A DNA stretch of 64,000 nucleotides from Pseudomonas sp. (GCF_030150285.1 NZ_JASLGE010000056.1:9502-73501); one strand, 5' to 3'. Numbered from the stretch's first letter, positions 9,281 through 18,311 are shown. Numbers and translations: made by a program. The notes: generated by a model from the letters alone, not told the origin.

Positions 9281-9307
9281 GCTGTGCGGACTTAGGCGTT
9301 CGCGCGG

Positions 9308-9586
9308 TCAGGCATTTTTGTAAGTCGGCAGGGCAAAGCGATTCTGGCTTTGCAGCAGTGAGATGGTCGGCAATTCACTGGCATTGTCCGCCAAGTCCCG
9401 GCGGATTGCGCTGATGACCCACGTCAGTTGTTCGGCCGTGCGCAGTTGTGTGTAAGAAATAGAACGCTGGGTCTGCTTGCCATCGCTATCACGCAAGGTG
9501 AGCAATACGCCGCCATCCGGGCGGGTTTTGACGGTAACGGTGTGATGAGTGAACAGGGAGGTGAATTTTTCTTGAATTAGACTCAT
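9308..9586 (-). CDS. DUF3509-like small protein
   Basis: A 92-residue cytoplasmic protein that resembles the Pseudomonas-restricted DUF3509 family: a beta-rich N-terminal half (VTVKTRPDGGVLLTLRD), then a basic helix TWVISAIRRDLA and a short C-terminal tail. The function of the family is unknown. It is transcribed convergently towards mtnC and shares the bidirectional terminator. The family call is from memory of the pattern, so it is moderate. Confidence 0.6.
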   Translation of the reverse strand: MSLIQEKFTSLFTHHTVTVKTRPDGGVLLTLRDSDGKQTQRSISYTQLRTAEQLTWVISAIRRDLADNASELPTISLLQSQNRFALPTYKNA

Positions 9587-9907
9587 GTCTTTATCTCCAT
9601 CAGCTCAATAGGCGTGCATGAAGAGGTAGTTGCAGGGAGTGTGCCAGCCTCATTTTTTTAAAAATTCCATATAAAACAACGGGTTAAGTTTTATGTAAGA
9701 TGAAGGCTTCGTGCATTTTGCATGAGTGGCCATCGTGCATCCTGCATTTTGCCCACTCAAATGAGGGGCTTTTGGTTGATGTATGAATCTTTTGGATTTT
9801 TGAGCTGTCGATAAATTTTGGCTATCGATGCCTTGCGCAAAAAAGGGATGACAGGCTTTGCGCGTCTCAGGACACTGTGTTCTTTTGCAGCGAACATGGA
9901 ATCTCAC
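9587..9907. other. Intergenic region with short direct repeats
   Basis: This 321-bp AT-rich gap separates divergent genes. It holds two near-identical 14-mers, CGTGCATTTTGCAT (9710-9723) and CGTGCATCCTGCAT (9734-9747), 24 bp apart, which could be a regulator site. No convincing coding region is seen. Confidence 0.4.
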
Positions 9908-10441
9908 ATGTCAGACAATACTCCCGCAGCACCAGGACGGCAGATGACCCCTGAAGAGGCTGGCGACTTTGCCGAACAAGTCTTCAACAAGGCACGCGAC
10001 GGGGATGCCGCCATGTTGGCAGCCCTGCTGAGCAAAGGGCTGCCGCCCAACCTGCGTAATCACAAGGGGGACACCTTGCTGATGCTGGCCAGCTACCACG
10101 GCCATGTGGAGGCCGTGAAAGTGTTGCTGGAGCACCAGGCCGACCCTGAAATTCGCAATGCCAACGGTCAAAGCCCGATTGCCGGCGCTGCGTTCAAGGG
10201 CGATCTGGTGGTGGTCAAGGCACTGGTCGAGGGCGGCGCACAGGTTGAAGGGGCTTCGTTCGACGGGCGTACAGCGCTGATGATGGCGGCAATGTTCAAT
10301 CGTTTGCCGATCATTGACTACCTGATCAGTCAGGGGGCCGACCCCAAGGCTAAAGACGCCAACGGCATCTCGGCCCTGGACGCGGCGAAGACCATGGGTG
10401 CGTTGGACGCGGTGGCGCTGCTCGAACCGTTGGCGGGTTGA
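9908..10441 (+). CDS. Ankyrin-repeat protein
   Basis: A 177-residue protein made of about four ankyrin repeats. GDTLLMLASYHGHVEAV is the clearest consensus unit, followed by GQSPIAGAAFKGDLVVV, GRTALMMAAMFNRLPII and GISALDAAKTMG. Ankyrin repeats mediate protein-protein contacts. In pseudomonads, small ankyrin proteins of this type are often linked to catalases, but no catalase is present here. There is no signal peptide when translation begins at the ATG at 9908. An in-frame upstream start exists but would add a basic stretch that breaks the repeat architecture. Confidence 0.85.
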   Translation: MSDNTPAAPGRQMTPEEAGDFAEQVFNKARDGDAAMLAALLSKGLPPNLRNHKGDTLLMLASYHGHVEAVKVLLEHQADPEIRNANGQSPIAGAAFKGDLVVVKALVEGGAQVEGASFDGRTALMMAAMFNRLPIIDYLISQGADPKAKDANGISALDAAKTMGALDAVALLEPLAG

Positions 10442-10510
10442 TCGGTGCCCTTGAGGGCCGTAATTGATATATCCTGCGCGCCCTCATTTTTCTTGCGACA
10501 GGCCTAGCCC

Positions 10511-11041
10511 ATGAAAACCACCCTTGTTGAACTCATTAGTAAAATCAGCTCTGGGTGCATGAGCGAAGGCGAAATTGCCTCGGTGGCCGATGAAGCGGCC
10601 CAGGCTTATGCCGATCCCGAGGCGTTTCTGACGGCTAATCCAGATATCAATTACGACGATACCTTCCCTATCCCACTGGGTGAGTGGGTCGTGATTGGCA
10701 GTTTGCCTGAGACGGTTTTATTCCAGGCCGACACCTACATGGAGCTGTTCGCACACATCGTGGCCTCGTTCGGGCCGCAGGTGGCTTTCAACATCAAGCC
10801 CAAACAGCTGGCCAAAACCGAGGCGCTGACGGCGCTCAATCGTATCCAGATCCAGATGGGCAGCATGGCCCCGGAGAACGGTGGCTATGTGCTGGTTAAC
10901 CTGAGCCAACCGCTGGATGACGAACTGCAAGTGGTGCTGGTGTACGGCAACGATGTGCCCCGTGTGCTGGAACTGTGTGCTGAAGTGGGCATCGCGGCCG
11001 AGCCGTCGCTGGAGGCCTTGAAGGTTGCGGTGCACGTTTAA
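10511..11041 (+). CDS. Conserved hypothetical protein
   Basis: A 176-residue soluble, acidic protein of unrecognised family. The N-terminal 50 residues are helical and acidic; the rest alternates short hydrophobic strands and helices (GEWVVIGSLPETVLFQ, GGYVLVNLS, LQVVLVYGND). It carries no signal peptide, membrane segment or catalytic motif that I can identify. It lies 69 bp after the ankyrin gene on the same strand. Confidence 0.65.
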   Translation: MKTTLVELISKISSGCMSEGEIASVADEAAQAYADPEAFLTANPDINYDDTFPIPLGEWVVIGSLPETVLFQADTYMELFAHIVASFGPQVAFNIKPKQLAKTEALTALNRIQIQMGSMAPENGGYVLVNLSQPLDDELQVVLVYGNDVPRVLELCAEVGIAAEPSLEALKVAVHV

Positions 11042-11120
11042 ACACCCCGTGAATAAATAACGGAACCCTCGCTGCCGCTGGCTATCCTAAGTGAACATGC
11101 ACACACGCAGGAGCGACATC

Positions 11121-11312
11121 ATGGGGTCTGCCTTTAACGGTCTGATTGGTCTTATCATTTTGGCTCTGGATATCTGGGCCATTATCAACGTGCTGAAAAG
11201 CAATGCTGAAACCGGGATGAAAATTCTCTGGGTGCTGCTAATTATCTTCCTGCCGGTATTGGGCTTGATTATTTGGGCCATTGCCGGGCCGCGCGGTAAC
11301 GTGCGTATTTAG
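11121..11312 (+). CDS. PLDc_N-type small membrane protein
   Basis: A 63-residue protein with two hydrophobic helices (about residues 4-22 and 34-54) ending WAIAGPRGN, the pattern of the phospholipase-D N-terminal (PLDc_N) anchor domain found alone in many short proteins. The start is the ATG at 11,121 with AGGAG upstream; an earlier ATG would put polar residues before the first helix. The function is unknown, and it is probably an inner-membrane protein. Confidence 0.75.
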   Translation: MGSAFNGLIGLIILALDIWAIINVLKSNAETGMKILWVLLIIFLPVLGLIIWAIAGPRGNVRI

Positions 11313-11516
11313 GCCTGACTGGCGGGCAGCGACGCGAAAAGGGTGGCTGCCCGTTGAGTTTGTCCGCGTCAAGGTTCGACCTGTCATGCTCCTCAACGTA
11401 GAATGCGCGCCTTTCTTGGGCAGTTGAACGTGTGACCGCGATACAGCGGTGTGCCGTTTGGCTGTCGATCATGGGCGGGTGACCGTCCGTTGCCACCAGC
11501 ATTCAAGGGACTACCC

Positions 11517-12389
11517 ATGACAGCGACTCAATCTGACTACCTCGAAACTCTTTACGAAGGCTATGGCCAGCGCTTTCGCATGGACAAGTTGCTGCACGAA
11601 GTGCGCACCGAACATCAGCACCTGGTGATTTTCGAAAACCCGGTGATGGGCCGGGTTATGGCGCTGGACGGCGTCATCCAGACCACCGAAGCCGATGAGT
11701 TCATTTACCACGAGATGCTCACCCACGTGCCGATCCTGGCCCACGGCACGGTTAAGCGCGTCTTGATCATTGGCGGCGGCGATGGTGGCATGTTGCGTGA
11801 AGTGACCAAGCACCGTGGCATTGAGCACATCACCATGGTTGAGATCGATGGCACCGTGGTGGACATGTGCAAGGAATTTCTGCCTAACCACTCCAAAGGA
11901 GCCTATGACGACCCGCGCCTGAACCTGGTTATCGATGACGGCATGCGCTTTGTGGCGACCACTGAAGAAAAATTCGACGTGATCATTTCCGACTCCACTG
12001 ACCCGATCGGGCCTGGGGAAGTGCTGTTCTCCGAGAATTTCTATCAGGCTTGCCATCGTTGCCTGAACGAAGGCGGTGTGTTGGTGACGCAAAACGGTAC
12101 GCCGTTCATGCAGTTGAAAGAAGTGCAGACCACAGCAGGGCGCATGCGTAGCCTGTTTGCAGACTGGCACTTTTATCAGGCAGCGGTGCCTACCTACATC
12201 GGCGGTGCAATGACGTTTGCCTGGGGTTCGACTAACACCGCCTACCGCAAATTGCCACTCGAGACCCTGCGTCAACGCTTTGCGGGCAGCGGTATCGTGA
12301 CGCGTTATTACAACCCCGAAGTTCACATCGGCGCTTTTGCCTTACCGCAATATGTGTTGCAGGCAGTGAACAAGCCAAGCAACGATTAA
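11517..12389 (+). CDS. speE: Spermidine synthase (polyamine aminopropyltransferase)
   Basis: A 290-residue cytoplasmic enzyme that transfers an aminopropyl group from decarboxylated SAM to putrescine. The spermidine-synthase signature is visible: VLIIGGGDGGMLREV for cofactor binding near residue 82, and the catalytic Asp in ISDSTDPIGPGE near residue 160. The length is in the normal range for bacterial SpeE. AAGGGA precedes the ATG at 11,517. A strong terminator follows, so the gene appears monocistronic. Confidence 0.95.
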   Translation: MTATQSDYLETLYEGYGQRFRMDKLLHEVRTEHQHLVIFENPVMGRVMALDGVIQTTEADEFIYHEMLTHVPILAHGTVKRVLIIGGGDGGMLREVTKHRGIEHITMVEIDGTVVDMCKEFLPNHSKGAYDDPRLNLVIDDGMRFVATTEEKFDVIISDSTDPIGPGEVLFSENFYQACHRCLNEGGVLVTQNGTPFMQLKEVQTTAGRMRSLFADWHFYQAAVPTYIGGAMTFAWGSTNTAYRKLPLETLRQRFAGSGIVTRYYNPEVHIGAFALPQYVLQAVNKPSND

Positions 12390-12403
12390 CATTGAGTCAC
12401 AAC

Positions 12404-12430
12404 AAGAAAGGGCCGAAAGGCCCTTTCTTG
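12404..12430 (+). terminator. Rho-independent terminator after speE
   Basis: A perfect 11-bp inverted repeat, AAGAAAGGGCC with loop GAAA, whose right arm is T-rich, lies 15 bp after the speE stop. Confidence 0.9.
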
Positions 12431-12540
12431 TGTTTCAGGATATGCTCTCTACGGAATTTTCACGGTCCATTAAAGACAATTCACTCGTAAAATTTCAGCC
12501 TCACCCTTTTTCAACTTGAACCAATGGGTCCTAAAACGAC

Positions 12541-14619
12541 ATGGCAAACCCGGACGCACCAAGACAACAGCACGCTGGCATGCGTGTGTTGCAACCGACC
12601 GTCAAATCTCATCTGGCATTTACGCTGCTATGTGCCTTGATCATGATGGTGATGTTCACCCTGCTACGGGTGGCATTGCTGGCTTATAACCGGGAAATGA
12701 TCCTCGATACGCCGGCTTCGACGTTCCTTGAGGCCTTTGCCAACGGTCTGCGTTTTGACTTGCGGATTGTGGTGTACCTCAGCATCCCGTTGCTATTGGC
12801 GCTGCTCAGCGCCAAGGCAATGGCCCTGCGTGGTGTGATGCGCTTCTGGTTGACTGCCGCTTCCAGCCTGGCGCTGTTTTTGGGCTTGATGGAAATGGAC
12901 TTCTACCGTGAGTTCCACCAGCGCCTGAACGGTCTGGTTTTCCAATATGTGAAGGAAGACCCGAAAACCGTGATGAGCATGCTCTGGTATGGCTTCCCGG
13001 TGGTGCGCTATCTGTTGGCGTGGGCCGTGGGCACGCTGGTGCTGTACGTTGCGTTCCGGGGTGCTGATCGCGTAACCCGCTCGCGCGTGAGCGGGTCGAC
13101 CGTGAACGCTGCACCGTCAGTTGCGCCCTGGTATGGCCGTGCGGTGGTGTTTGTCGTGTTGCTGCTGGTGTGTGTGGTGGCCGCGCGTGGCACCTTGCGT
13201 CAGGGGCCTCCATTGCGTTGGGGTGATGCCTACACGACAGATTCCAACTTCGCTAACCAGTTGGGCCTGAATGGGTCGCTGTCGTTGATTGCTGCCGCGA
13301 AAAGCCGCTTCTCAGACGAGCGCTCCAATATCTGGAAAGCAACGCTGGAGCAACCTGTGGCTCAGCAGACGGTTCGCGATATGTTGCTGACCGAAAACGA
13401 TGCGTTGGTCGATCCGGACACGGCTGCTGTGCGTCGTGATACTACGCCGCCTGCGGAGAAAACGCTGCCGATCAAGAATGTTGTTGTGATTCTGATGGAA
13501 AGCTTTGCCGGTCACTCGGTAGGTGCCCTGGGTCGCCCTGGCAATATCACGCCGTACTTTGACAACCTGGCAAAAGAAGGTTTGTTGTTTGAGCGTTTCT
13601 TCTCCAACGGTACTCATACCCACCAGGGCATGTTCGCTACGATGGCGTGCTTCCCGAACCTACCGGGCTTCGAGTACCTGATGCAAACGCCTGAGGGTAG
13701 CCACAAGCTCTCTGGCCTGCCGGAACTGCTGAGTGCGCGTCAGTTTGATGACGTCTATGTCTATAACGGTGACTTTGCCTGGGATAACCAGTCGGGTTTC
13801 TTCAGCAACCAGGGCATGACCACTTTCGTGGGTCGTAATGACTTCATTAACCCCGTCTTCTCCGACCCTACGTGGGGCGTGTCCGACCAGGACATGTTCA
13901 GCCGCGGTCTGGAAGAGTTGAAAAAGCGTGAAGGCAAAGAGCCGTTCTATGCCTTGCTGCAAACACTGTCCAACCACACGCCGTACGCCTTGCCGACACC
14001 GTTGCCGGTTGAACCTGTGACCGACCGTGGTTCGCTCAATGAGCATTTGACCGCGATGCGTTACTCCGACTGGGCTTTGGGCCAGTTCTTCGAAAAAGCG
14101 CGTAAAGAACCTTACTTCAAGGAAACCCTGTTTGTGGTGGTCGGTGACCACGGTTTTGGCAACGAACAGCAGATTTCCGAGATGGACCTGGGCCGTTTCA
14201 ACGTGCCTTTGCTGTTGATAGGCCCGGGCATCCAGGAAAAATTTGGCCCGCGCAGTGACATTGTGGGTACGCAGGTGGACATCGTGCCAACCATCATGGG
14301 CCGCCTCGGCGGCGAGTTCCGTCAGCAATGCTGGGGCCGTGACCTGTTGACCTTGCCTGAAGGTGACAAGGGCAGCGGTGTAATCAAGCCTTCGGGCAGT
14401 GATCAAACCGTGGCGATTATCAGCGGCGATCATCTGTTGGTACAGCCAAAAGACATGCCAGCGAAAGTCTGGCAATACTCGTTGGGCGCTGATCCGCAGG
14501 CTAAAGTGGTGACCGACTCAGCAGAGGACGCCGAGCTTAAGCGCAAGCTTGAATCGTTCTTGCAGACCGCCACCAAAAGTCTGTTGGACAATACGGCGGG
14601 CGTTGAAGATCCCAAGTAA
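12541..14619 (+). CDS. LTA synthase family membrane sulfatase-fold transferase
   Basis: A 692-residue protein with an N-terminal membrane domain (about five helices, residues 25-225) and a periplasmic alkaline-phosphatase/sulfatase-fold domain from about residue 310. Metal and catalytic features are VVILMESFAGHS (Glu ligand), NITPYFDNLAKEG carrying the candidate nucleophile Thr, and VVVGDHGFGNE (Asp-His ligands). Relatives include Gram-positive LtaS and Gram-negative phosphoglycerol transferases (OpgB). In pseudomonads the product likely adds phosphoglycerol or a related group to an envelope glycan. The exact acceptor is not readable. It is monocistronic with a strong terminator. Confidence 0.88.
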   Translation: MANPDAPRQQHAGMRVLQPTVKSHLAFTLLCALIMMVMFTLLRVALLAYNREMILDTPASTFLEAFANGLRFDLRIVVYLSIPLLLALLSAKAMALRGVMRFWLTAASSLALFLGLMEMDFYREFHQRLNGLVFQYVKEDPKTVMSMLWYGFPVVRYLLAWAVGTLVLYVAFRGADRVTRSRVSGSTVNAAPSVAPWYGRAVVFVVLLLVCVVAARGTLRQGPPLRWGDAYTTDSNFANQLGLNGSLSLIAAAKSRFSDERSNIWKATLEQPVAQQTVRDMLLTENDALVDPDTAAVRRDTTPPAEKTLPIKNVVVILMESFAGHSVGALGRPGNITPYFDNLAKEGLLFERFFSNGTHTHQGMFATMACFPNLPGFEYLMQTPEGSHKLSGLPELLSARQFDDVYVYNGDFAWDNQSGFFSNQGMTTFVGRNDFINPVFSDPTWGVSDQDMFSRGLEELKKREGKEPFYALLQTLSNHTPYALPTPLPVEPVTDRGSLNEHLTAMRYSDWALGQFFEKARKEPYFKETLFVVVGDHGFGNEQQISEMDLGRFNVPLLLIGPGIQEKFGPRSDIVGTQVDIVPTIMGRLGGEFRQQCWGRDLLTLPEGDKGSGVIKPSGSDQTVAIISGDHLLVQPKDMPAKVWQYSLGADPQAKVVTDSAEDAELKRKLESFLQTATKSLLDNTAGVEDPK

Positions 14620-14652
14620 CGCTTTATAGGTAGAGAAAGCTCCTGTTATTGG

Positions 14653-14710
14653 CGCCGGATCAGCGGCACGCGAATTAACCCGCGTGCCGTTGATCCGGCG
14701 TTTCTATTTT
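14653..14710 (+). terminator. Strong bidirectional terminator
   Basis: A 20-bp stem with one G-T wobble, starting CGCCGGATC and closing around AATTAACC, is followed by a T-rich run. It lies between the LTA-synthase-like gene and the convergent cytochrome gene, whose stop codon overlaps the tail. Confidence 0.9.
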
Positions 14711-15282
14711 GGTTGAGTACTGTCCTCTTTCAAGGCGTTGGGAAGTGCGCCAGGGTTCTCGTCATTCGAACGACTCAGTGACATGCGCTTCATGACCCGG
14801 TTGCCGCTGATTTCATGTTTGATGACGGCGGCGATATGGAGCCCGATCAATAACGCCAACACCCAGCACGCAGCCACATGAACTTTGAAAAACAGCTCAA
14901 TCAACGCGGGATCCGTCAGGGGTTGTGGGATCAGCACCTGGTCGAAAATGTTGATTGGACGATCCATCATCATCACACCGGTTATCAACACAACAGTGGT
15001 TAACCCGTACAGAAGCCGGTGGGCCCACGTTGCCAGGACGTTACTCAGCAGGGGGGCTTGTGCCTCGGCGGCAGTGGGTTGGCGATACGCCAGGTAGATT
15101 CTTAAGGCAAACACTGGAATAAACAGGGTGGTTAACGAGATGTTGAAAAAGCTCACCCAGTTTTTGATAGCGGGCTCTATGTCGAACACACTGATCCAGA
15201 ACCCTGAAAGCGTCGCCCAAATAATAATAACTGCCGAAATCCAGTGCAGGATGATTTGACTTGCCGAGTAGGGGGTTTGCAT
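14704..15282 (-). CDS. Cytochrome b561
   Basis: A 192-residue four-helix membrane protein of the prokaryotic cytochrome b561 family, which carries electrons between quinols and periplasmic or membrane acceptors. Haem-ligand histidines sit in QIILHWISA (helix 1), WAHRLLYG, FFKVHVAACW and LIGLHIAAVIKHE (helix 4). The C-terminal 30 residues are a polar cytoplasmic tail. The electron partner is unknown. It has its own promoter region on the right and no operon partner. Confidence 0.9.
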   Translation of the reverse strand: MQTPYSASQIILHWISAVIIIWATLSGFWISVFDIEPAIKNWVSFFNISLTTLFIPVFALRIYLAYRQPTAAEAQAPLLSNVLATWAHRLLYGLTTVVLITGVMMMDRPINIFDQVLIPQPLTDPALIELFFKVHVAACWVLALLIGLHIAAVIKHEISGNRVMKRMSLSRSNDENPGALPNALKEDSTQPK

Positions 15283-15582
15283 AAATAAGTCCGCTTATTG
15301 GCTGTGAACGGGCAGTAAATGGCAATCCTGGGGTTCGGTTAAGGTAATGAGGGTTTTTATAAATATAGAAGGTGTGATGTCATCAGGCGAGTGTTATAGG
15401 TGGCGATTATGTGTGGGTTTTAACTTGATAATGATTCATTTGCATGGTTGCTGTGTTATCGGTAATTAAGTGTGGGGTGGGGTGTTTCTTTTAAATACTG
15501 TTAAAAGTGTTTTGTGGTTGCCTTGTGTAGATCCATCAATACAACCCCCTAATAAAGTAGGCGCGAGCTTTTAAAACCAAAA

Positions 15583-15607
15583 GATCACGAGCAAGCTCGC
15601 TCCCACA
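15583..15607. repeat. REP sequence in a 423-bp intergenic region
   Basis: This is a standard P. fluorescens/putida type REP, with core ATCACGAGCAAGCTCGCTCC containing the palindrome GAGCAAGCTC. It sits in the gene-free stretch 15,283-15,705 between the divergent cytochrome b561 and ynfA genes. Apart from this copy and a T-rich segment near 15,400-15,500 I see nothing else there. Confidence 0.8.
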
Positions 15608-15705
15608 GAGGGTTGAAGGGTTTAACCCTAGCCTAAAGGTAAAGCCCTTGAACGGGCAATGACAGGCGCGTAGGGTGGCGCGCTGCACAGTGGGAGATGC
15701 ATTGG

Positions 15706-16038
15706 ATGCTTAATTATGTTTGGTTTTTTCTGGCGGCTGTGTTTGAAATCGCAGGCTGCTACGGGTTTTGGATGTGGCTGCGCCAAGGCAAGAGCGCATG
15801 GTGGGTGGTACCGGCTGTCCTGAGTCTGGCGGTATTCGGCCTGCTCCTGACCAAGGTAGAGGCTACTTATGCCGGGCGCGCTTATGCGGCCTATGGTGGC
15901 ATCTACATCATTACCTCAATTGCTTGGCTAGCCCTTGTTGAGCGTATTCGGCCGCTGAGCTCCGATTGGGTGGGGGTGGTGTTATGTGTGGTGGGGGCGA
16001 CGATCATTTTGGTGGGGCCTCGGTTTTCGAGCTCTTGA
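15706..16038 (+). CDS. YnfA/UPF0060 family membrane protein
   Basis: A 110-residue, four-helix membrane protein. The pattern LAAVFEIAGCYGFWMWLR followed by AYAAYGGIYIITSI is typical of the YnfA family, small transporters distantly related to SMR multidrug pumps. GGGAG precedes the ATG at 15,706 by 9 bases and decides against the ATG nine bases upstream. Some relatives affect drug efflux; the role here is untested. Confidence 0.9.
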   Translation: MLNYVWFFLAAVFEIAGCYGFWMWLRQGKSAWWVVPAVLSLAVFGLLLTKVEATYAGRAYAAYGGIYIITSIAWLALVERIRPLSSDWVGVVLCVVGATIILVGPRFSSS

Positions 16039-16211
16039 GCGTTTCTTCAGTTCTAGAAGAGAATTACCAGCAGATAAGTAAGTTTTGGTAAGCGGTCTTG
16101 TAGGGCTTTGTCTATGTAAGAGTAGGTTTGTGCTGAATTGGTGTGTAGGGATTGAAGGGTTGTTGTGTGGCGTGCAGTCTTTATGGCCAATGACATCGCG
16201 GAATAAGAGCC

Positions 16212-16415
16212 ATGCACATACTGAGCCGTGCTGCCGGCGAGCAGATTTCAATCGGTCAAGACATCACCGTGCGTATCATCGCGGTGAGAGGCAACAGCAT
16301 TCGCTTGGGGGTTGAGGCCCCCAAGCTCGTCAGTGTTCATCGACTGGAAATATATGAGCGCATACAACAACAGAATGCTGCCCTGTTGTTAAAGCCCCCC
16401 TTGGAAAAGGATTAA
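16212..16415 (+). CDS. Divergent CsrA/RsmA-family RNA-binding regulator
   Basis: A 67-residue CsrA-family protein that would bind GGA motifs in mRNA leaders as a homodimer. It begins MHILSR, keeps GE at positions 9-10, and has VHRLEIYERI at residues 42-51 with the RNA-contact Arg44 intact. It differs from RsmA/RsmE at several conserved sites: Ser5 for Thr, Ala7 for Arg/Lys, and Leu for Glu in APKLVSVHR. This marks it as an extra paralogue rather than the housekeeping copy. GGAATAAGAG lies upstream. Its stop overlaps the end of the convergent yheU gene. Confidence 0.85.
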   Translation: MHILSRAAGEQISIGQDITVRIIAVRGNSIRLGVEAPKLVSVHRLEIYERIQQQNAALLLKPPLEKD

Positions 16416-16639
16416 TCAAAGAGCTCTTTTGGTACCGCGTGCTTGGGCAGCAGTTGGCACTGTTGGCTTTCGAGGTCGAAGAAAATAACCGCCTGGCCTT
16501 TGCTCAGCGCGTGGCGAACACGCAACACGCGAGTTTCCTTGGGCGTGTCATCGCCGTTATCGGTACCGTCGCGACTGACGAAGTCCTCAATCAAATGGGT
16601 GAGGGTGTCGGGTTCAAGTTGGTCGTAAGGAATTAGCAT
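16412..16639 (-). CDS. yheU: YheU/UPF0270 family protein
   Basis: A 75-residue soluble protein matching the YheU (UPF0270) family: MLIPYDQLEPDTLTHLIEDF at the N-terminus and GQAVIFFDLESQQCQLLP in the C-terminal half. The function is unknown. It is the last gene of the leftward tus-ybiB-yheU group and is separated from ybiB by 42 bp. Confidence 0.88.
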   Translation of the reverse strand: MLIPYDQLEPDTLTHLIEDFVSRDGTDNGDDTPKETRVLRVRHALSKGQAVIFFDLESQQCQLLPKHAVPKELFD

Positions 16640-16681
16640 GGTGCATTCTCATCACAATAGGGGCGCTGCTGGCTGCGGTCG

Positions 16682-17683
16682 TTAAATCGATGTGTTGCGG
16701 TTGTCCCAGTAGTGTTGTGCCATTTCTAAAGCGTGCTCACGGGGCGTGCCCAGGCCGCGTAAAGCCAGAGCCATGGTCGAGAGCAGGGCCAGTTGCGGAT
16801 AACTGTCCTGGACGTCTCCACGCCACAGTGCTTTAAGGTGTTCAGGTTCCAGGGTCGCAGGTTTTACATGGCGTTGCGCGGATAGCGCAGGCCATTCTTC
16901 ATCCCAGTTCTCACCTGCCGTCGTACCATAAAGATGGCTGATCGTGTCAGGATTGATTTCTATTTCTCCGCCATCGCCTTTTACCACGATGCAGGTATCG
17001 CCCAGCAGGCGGCTCGCTTCACGGTGTACGCTCTGATAGCCCGGGTGGAAAATGCTTTGCAGGCCGCAGCGTGCCCCCAGCGGATTTAAAATGCGCGCCA
17101 GGGAGTGAATGGGTGAGCGCAAGCCCAGCGTGTTGCGCAGGTCGATCATGCGTTGTAATTGCGGGGCCCAATCCTGTAGCGGGATAAAGGCCAGGTTCTC
17201 TCTGCTCAACGCGCTGTCCACGTCCTGCCAGTTACGGCACAGGGGAATGGCCAGTGTTTCGAGCAGTTGCTCGCTGTAGAGCCGCCCGACAGTATGAGCG
17301 CCGGCACCGTGGATCAAAATGCGTACGCCATTTTGTGCCAGGCACTTGGCAGCCAGGAGATACCACGGCAAGTGGCGCTTTTTACCGGCATAGGTAGGCC
17401 AATCAATATCGACTTTGATCGCTGGTGCTGTCAGCCGATCGCGTACTGCTTGTGTGAAACCCGCCAGTTCTTCGGGGCTTTCTTCCTTGTGCCGCAGGAG
17501 CATCAGGAAGGCACCCAATTGCGTGTCTTCCACTTTGTTATCAAGCAGCATGCCCATCGCCTCGCGGGCTTCCGCGCGGGTCAGGTTGCGGGCACCGCGC
17601 TTGCCTTTGCCCAGAATGCGCACAAATGGCGCAAAGGGATGTTCGGCGGGGGCCTCTAGAGTCAGTGGTGCTGGAGCATTCAT
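16682..17683 (-). CDS. ybiB: YbiB-type anthranilate phosphoribosyltransferase-like protein
   Basis: A 333-residue protein of the nucleoside phosphorylase/phosphoribosyltransferase fold, the TrpD2/YbiB group. It shows the N-terminal helical domain (RAEAREAMGMLLDNKV), the glycine segment ILIHGAGAHTVGRLYSEQ and the conserved GLQSIFHPGYQSVHREAS. YbiB binds nucleic acids and is not a tryptophan enzyme; no trp genes are nearby. ATGA overlap with tusE places the start at 17,683 and indicates translational coupling within the tus operon. Confidence 0.88.
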   Translation of the reverse strand: MNAPAPLTLEAPAEHPFAPFVRILGKGKRGARNLTRAEAREAMGMLLDNKVEDTQLGAFLMLLRHKEESPEELAGFTQAVRDRLTAPAIKVDIDWPTYAGKKRHLPWYLLAAKCLAQNGVRILIHGAGAHTVGRLYSEQLLETLAIPLCRNWQDVDSALSRENLAFIPLQDWAPQLQRMIDLRNTLGLRSPIHSLARILNPLGARCGLQSIFHPGYQSVHREASRLLGDTCIVVKGDGGEIEINPDTISHLYGTTAGENWDEEWPALSAQRHVKPATLEPEHLKALWRGDVQDSYPQLALLSTMALALRGLGTPREHALEMAQHYWDNRNTSI

Positions 17684-18015
17684 AGGCAATTGGTCGGCTT
17701 GGGCAGGCCCGCCAACTTGGCGGCGAGTTTGGCGGGAGTGCCATTGAACAGGCGATTGAGGTGCAAACTGTTTCCTTTCTCCGGGCCCAACTGGCGAGCG
17801 GTGTATTTGATCAATGGGCGGGTGGCCGGAGATAACTCAAACTCCTGGTAAAAGCGGCGAAGCAACGCAAGGATTTCCCAGTGCTCCGGGCTTAACTCAA
17901 GCCCGGCCTGGGTGGCCAGAGCGTTGGCAACCTCTTCAGACCAGTCATTGAGGTCTTGCAGGTAACCGTCTTTATCCAGTTTGATCGTTTTGCCGTTGAG
18001 CGTCAGTGTATTCAT
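17680..18015 (-). CDS. tusE: Sulfurtransferase TusE (DsrC family)
   Basis: A 111-residue DsrC/TusE protein that accepts persulfide sulfur from TusBCD and passes it towards MnmA for 2-thiouridine synthesis in tRNA. The active cysteine is the penultimate residue (PTNCL), as in the family. Typical motifs are the N-terminal DKDGYLQDLNDWSEEVA and HWEILALLRRFYQEFELSP. The ATG at 18,015 overlaps the tusB stop (ATGA). Confidence 0.95.
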   Translation of the reverse strand: MNTLTLNGKTIKLDKDGYLQDLNDWSEEVANALATQAGLELSPEHWEILALLRRFYQEFELSPATRPLIKYTARQLGPEKGNSLHLNRLFNGTPAKLAAKLAGLPKPTNCL

Positions 18016-18311
18016 AGCCAACTGTTGACCTTGTGATAGCTGATCGACAGGTCGACGAAACCTGCATAGTCAACAACGGTGCCCCATTCTGGGCATTGCA
18101 GATTTCGCGCTTGCAGGTCCTCTTCGAGAACAAAGAGTTTGAAGGTGTCGCGTTTTTCTTCAAGGGCTTTTAGCGCGGCGCTATTGGGTTGCAAGGCATA
18201 GACCGCATCGCCGCAGAGTAATACGGCATCGTCGGCCCCCAGCACGCGCAGACAACTGCTTAAGCGAGTATCTGAAAAAGGCGAGTGACTCAAGACATGT
18301 AGGGTCGACAT
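18012..18311 (-). CDS. tusB: Sulfur relay protein TusB (DsrH)
   Basis: A 99-residue DsrH-family subunit of the TusBCD complex. It starts STLHVLSHSPFSDTRL and contains DAVLLCGDAVYAL, the family core. It partners with TusC and TusD, encoded immediately upstream. The start overlaps the tusC stop (TGATG), supporting coupled translation. Confidence 0.92.
   Translation of the reverse strand: MSTLHVLSHSPFSDTRLSSCLRVLGADDAVLLCGDAVYALQPNSAALKALEEKRDTFKLFVLEEDLQARNLQCPEWGTVVDYAGFVDLSISYHKVNSWL

Noticed and set aside
9650..9907. Reverse-strand 85-codon frame before the ankyrin gene
   Set aside because: Low-complexity, no ribosome site, and it covers the likely promoter region with its short repeats.
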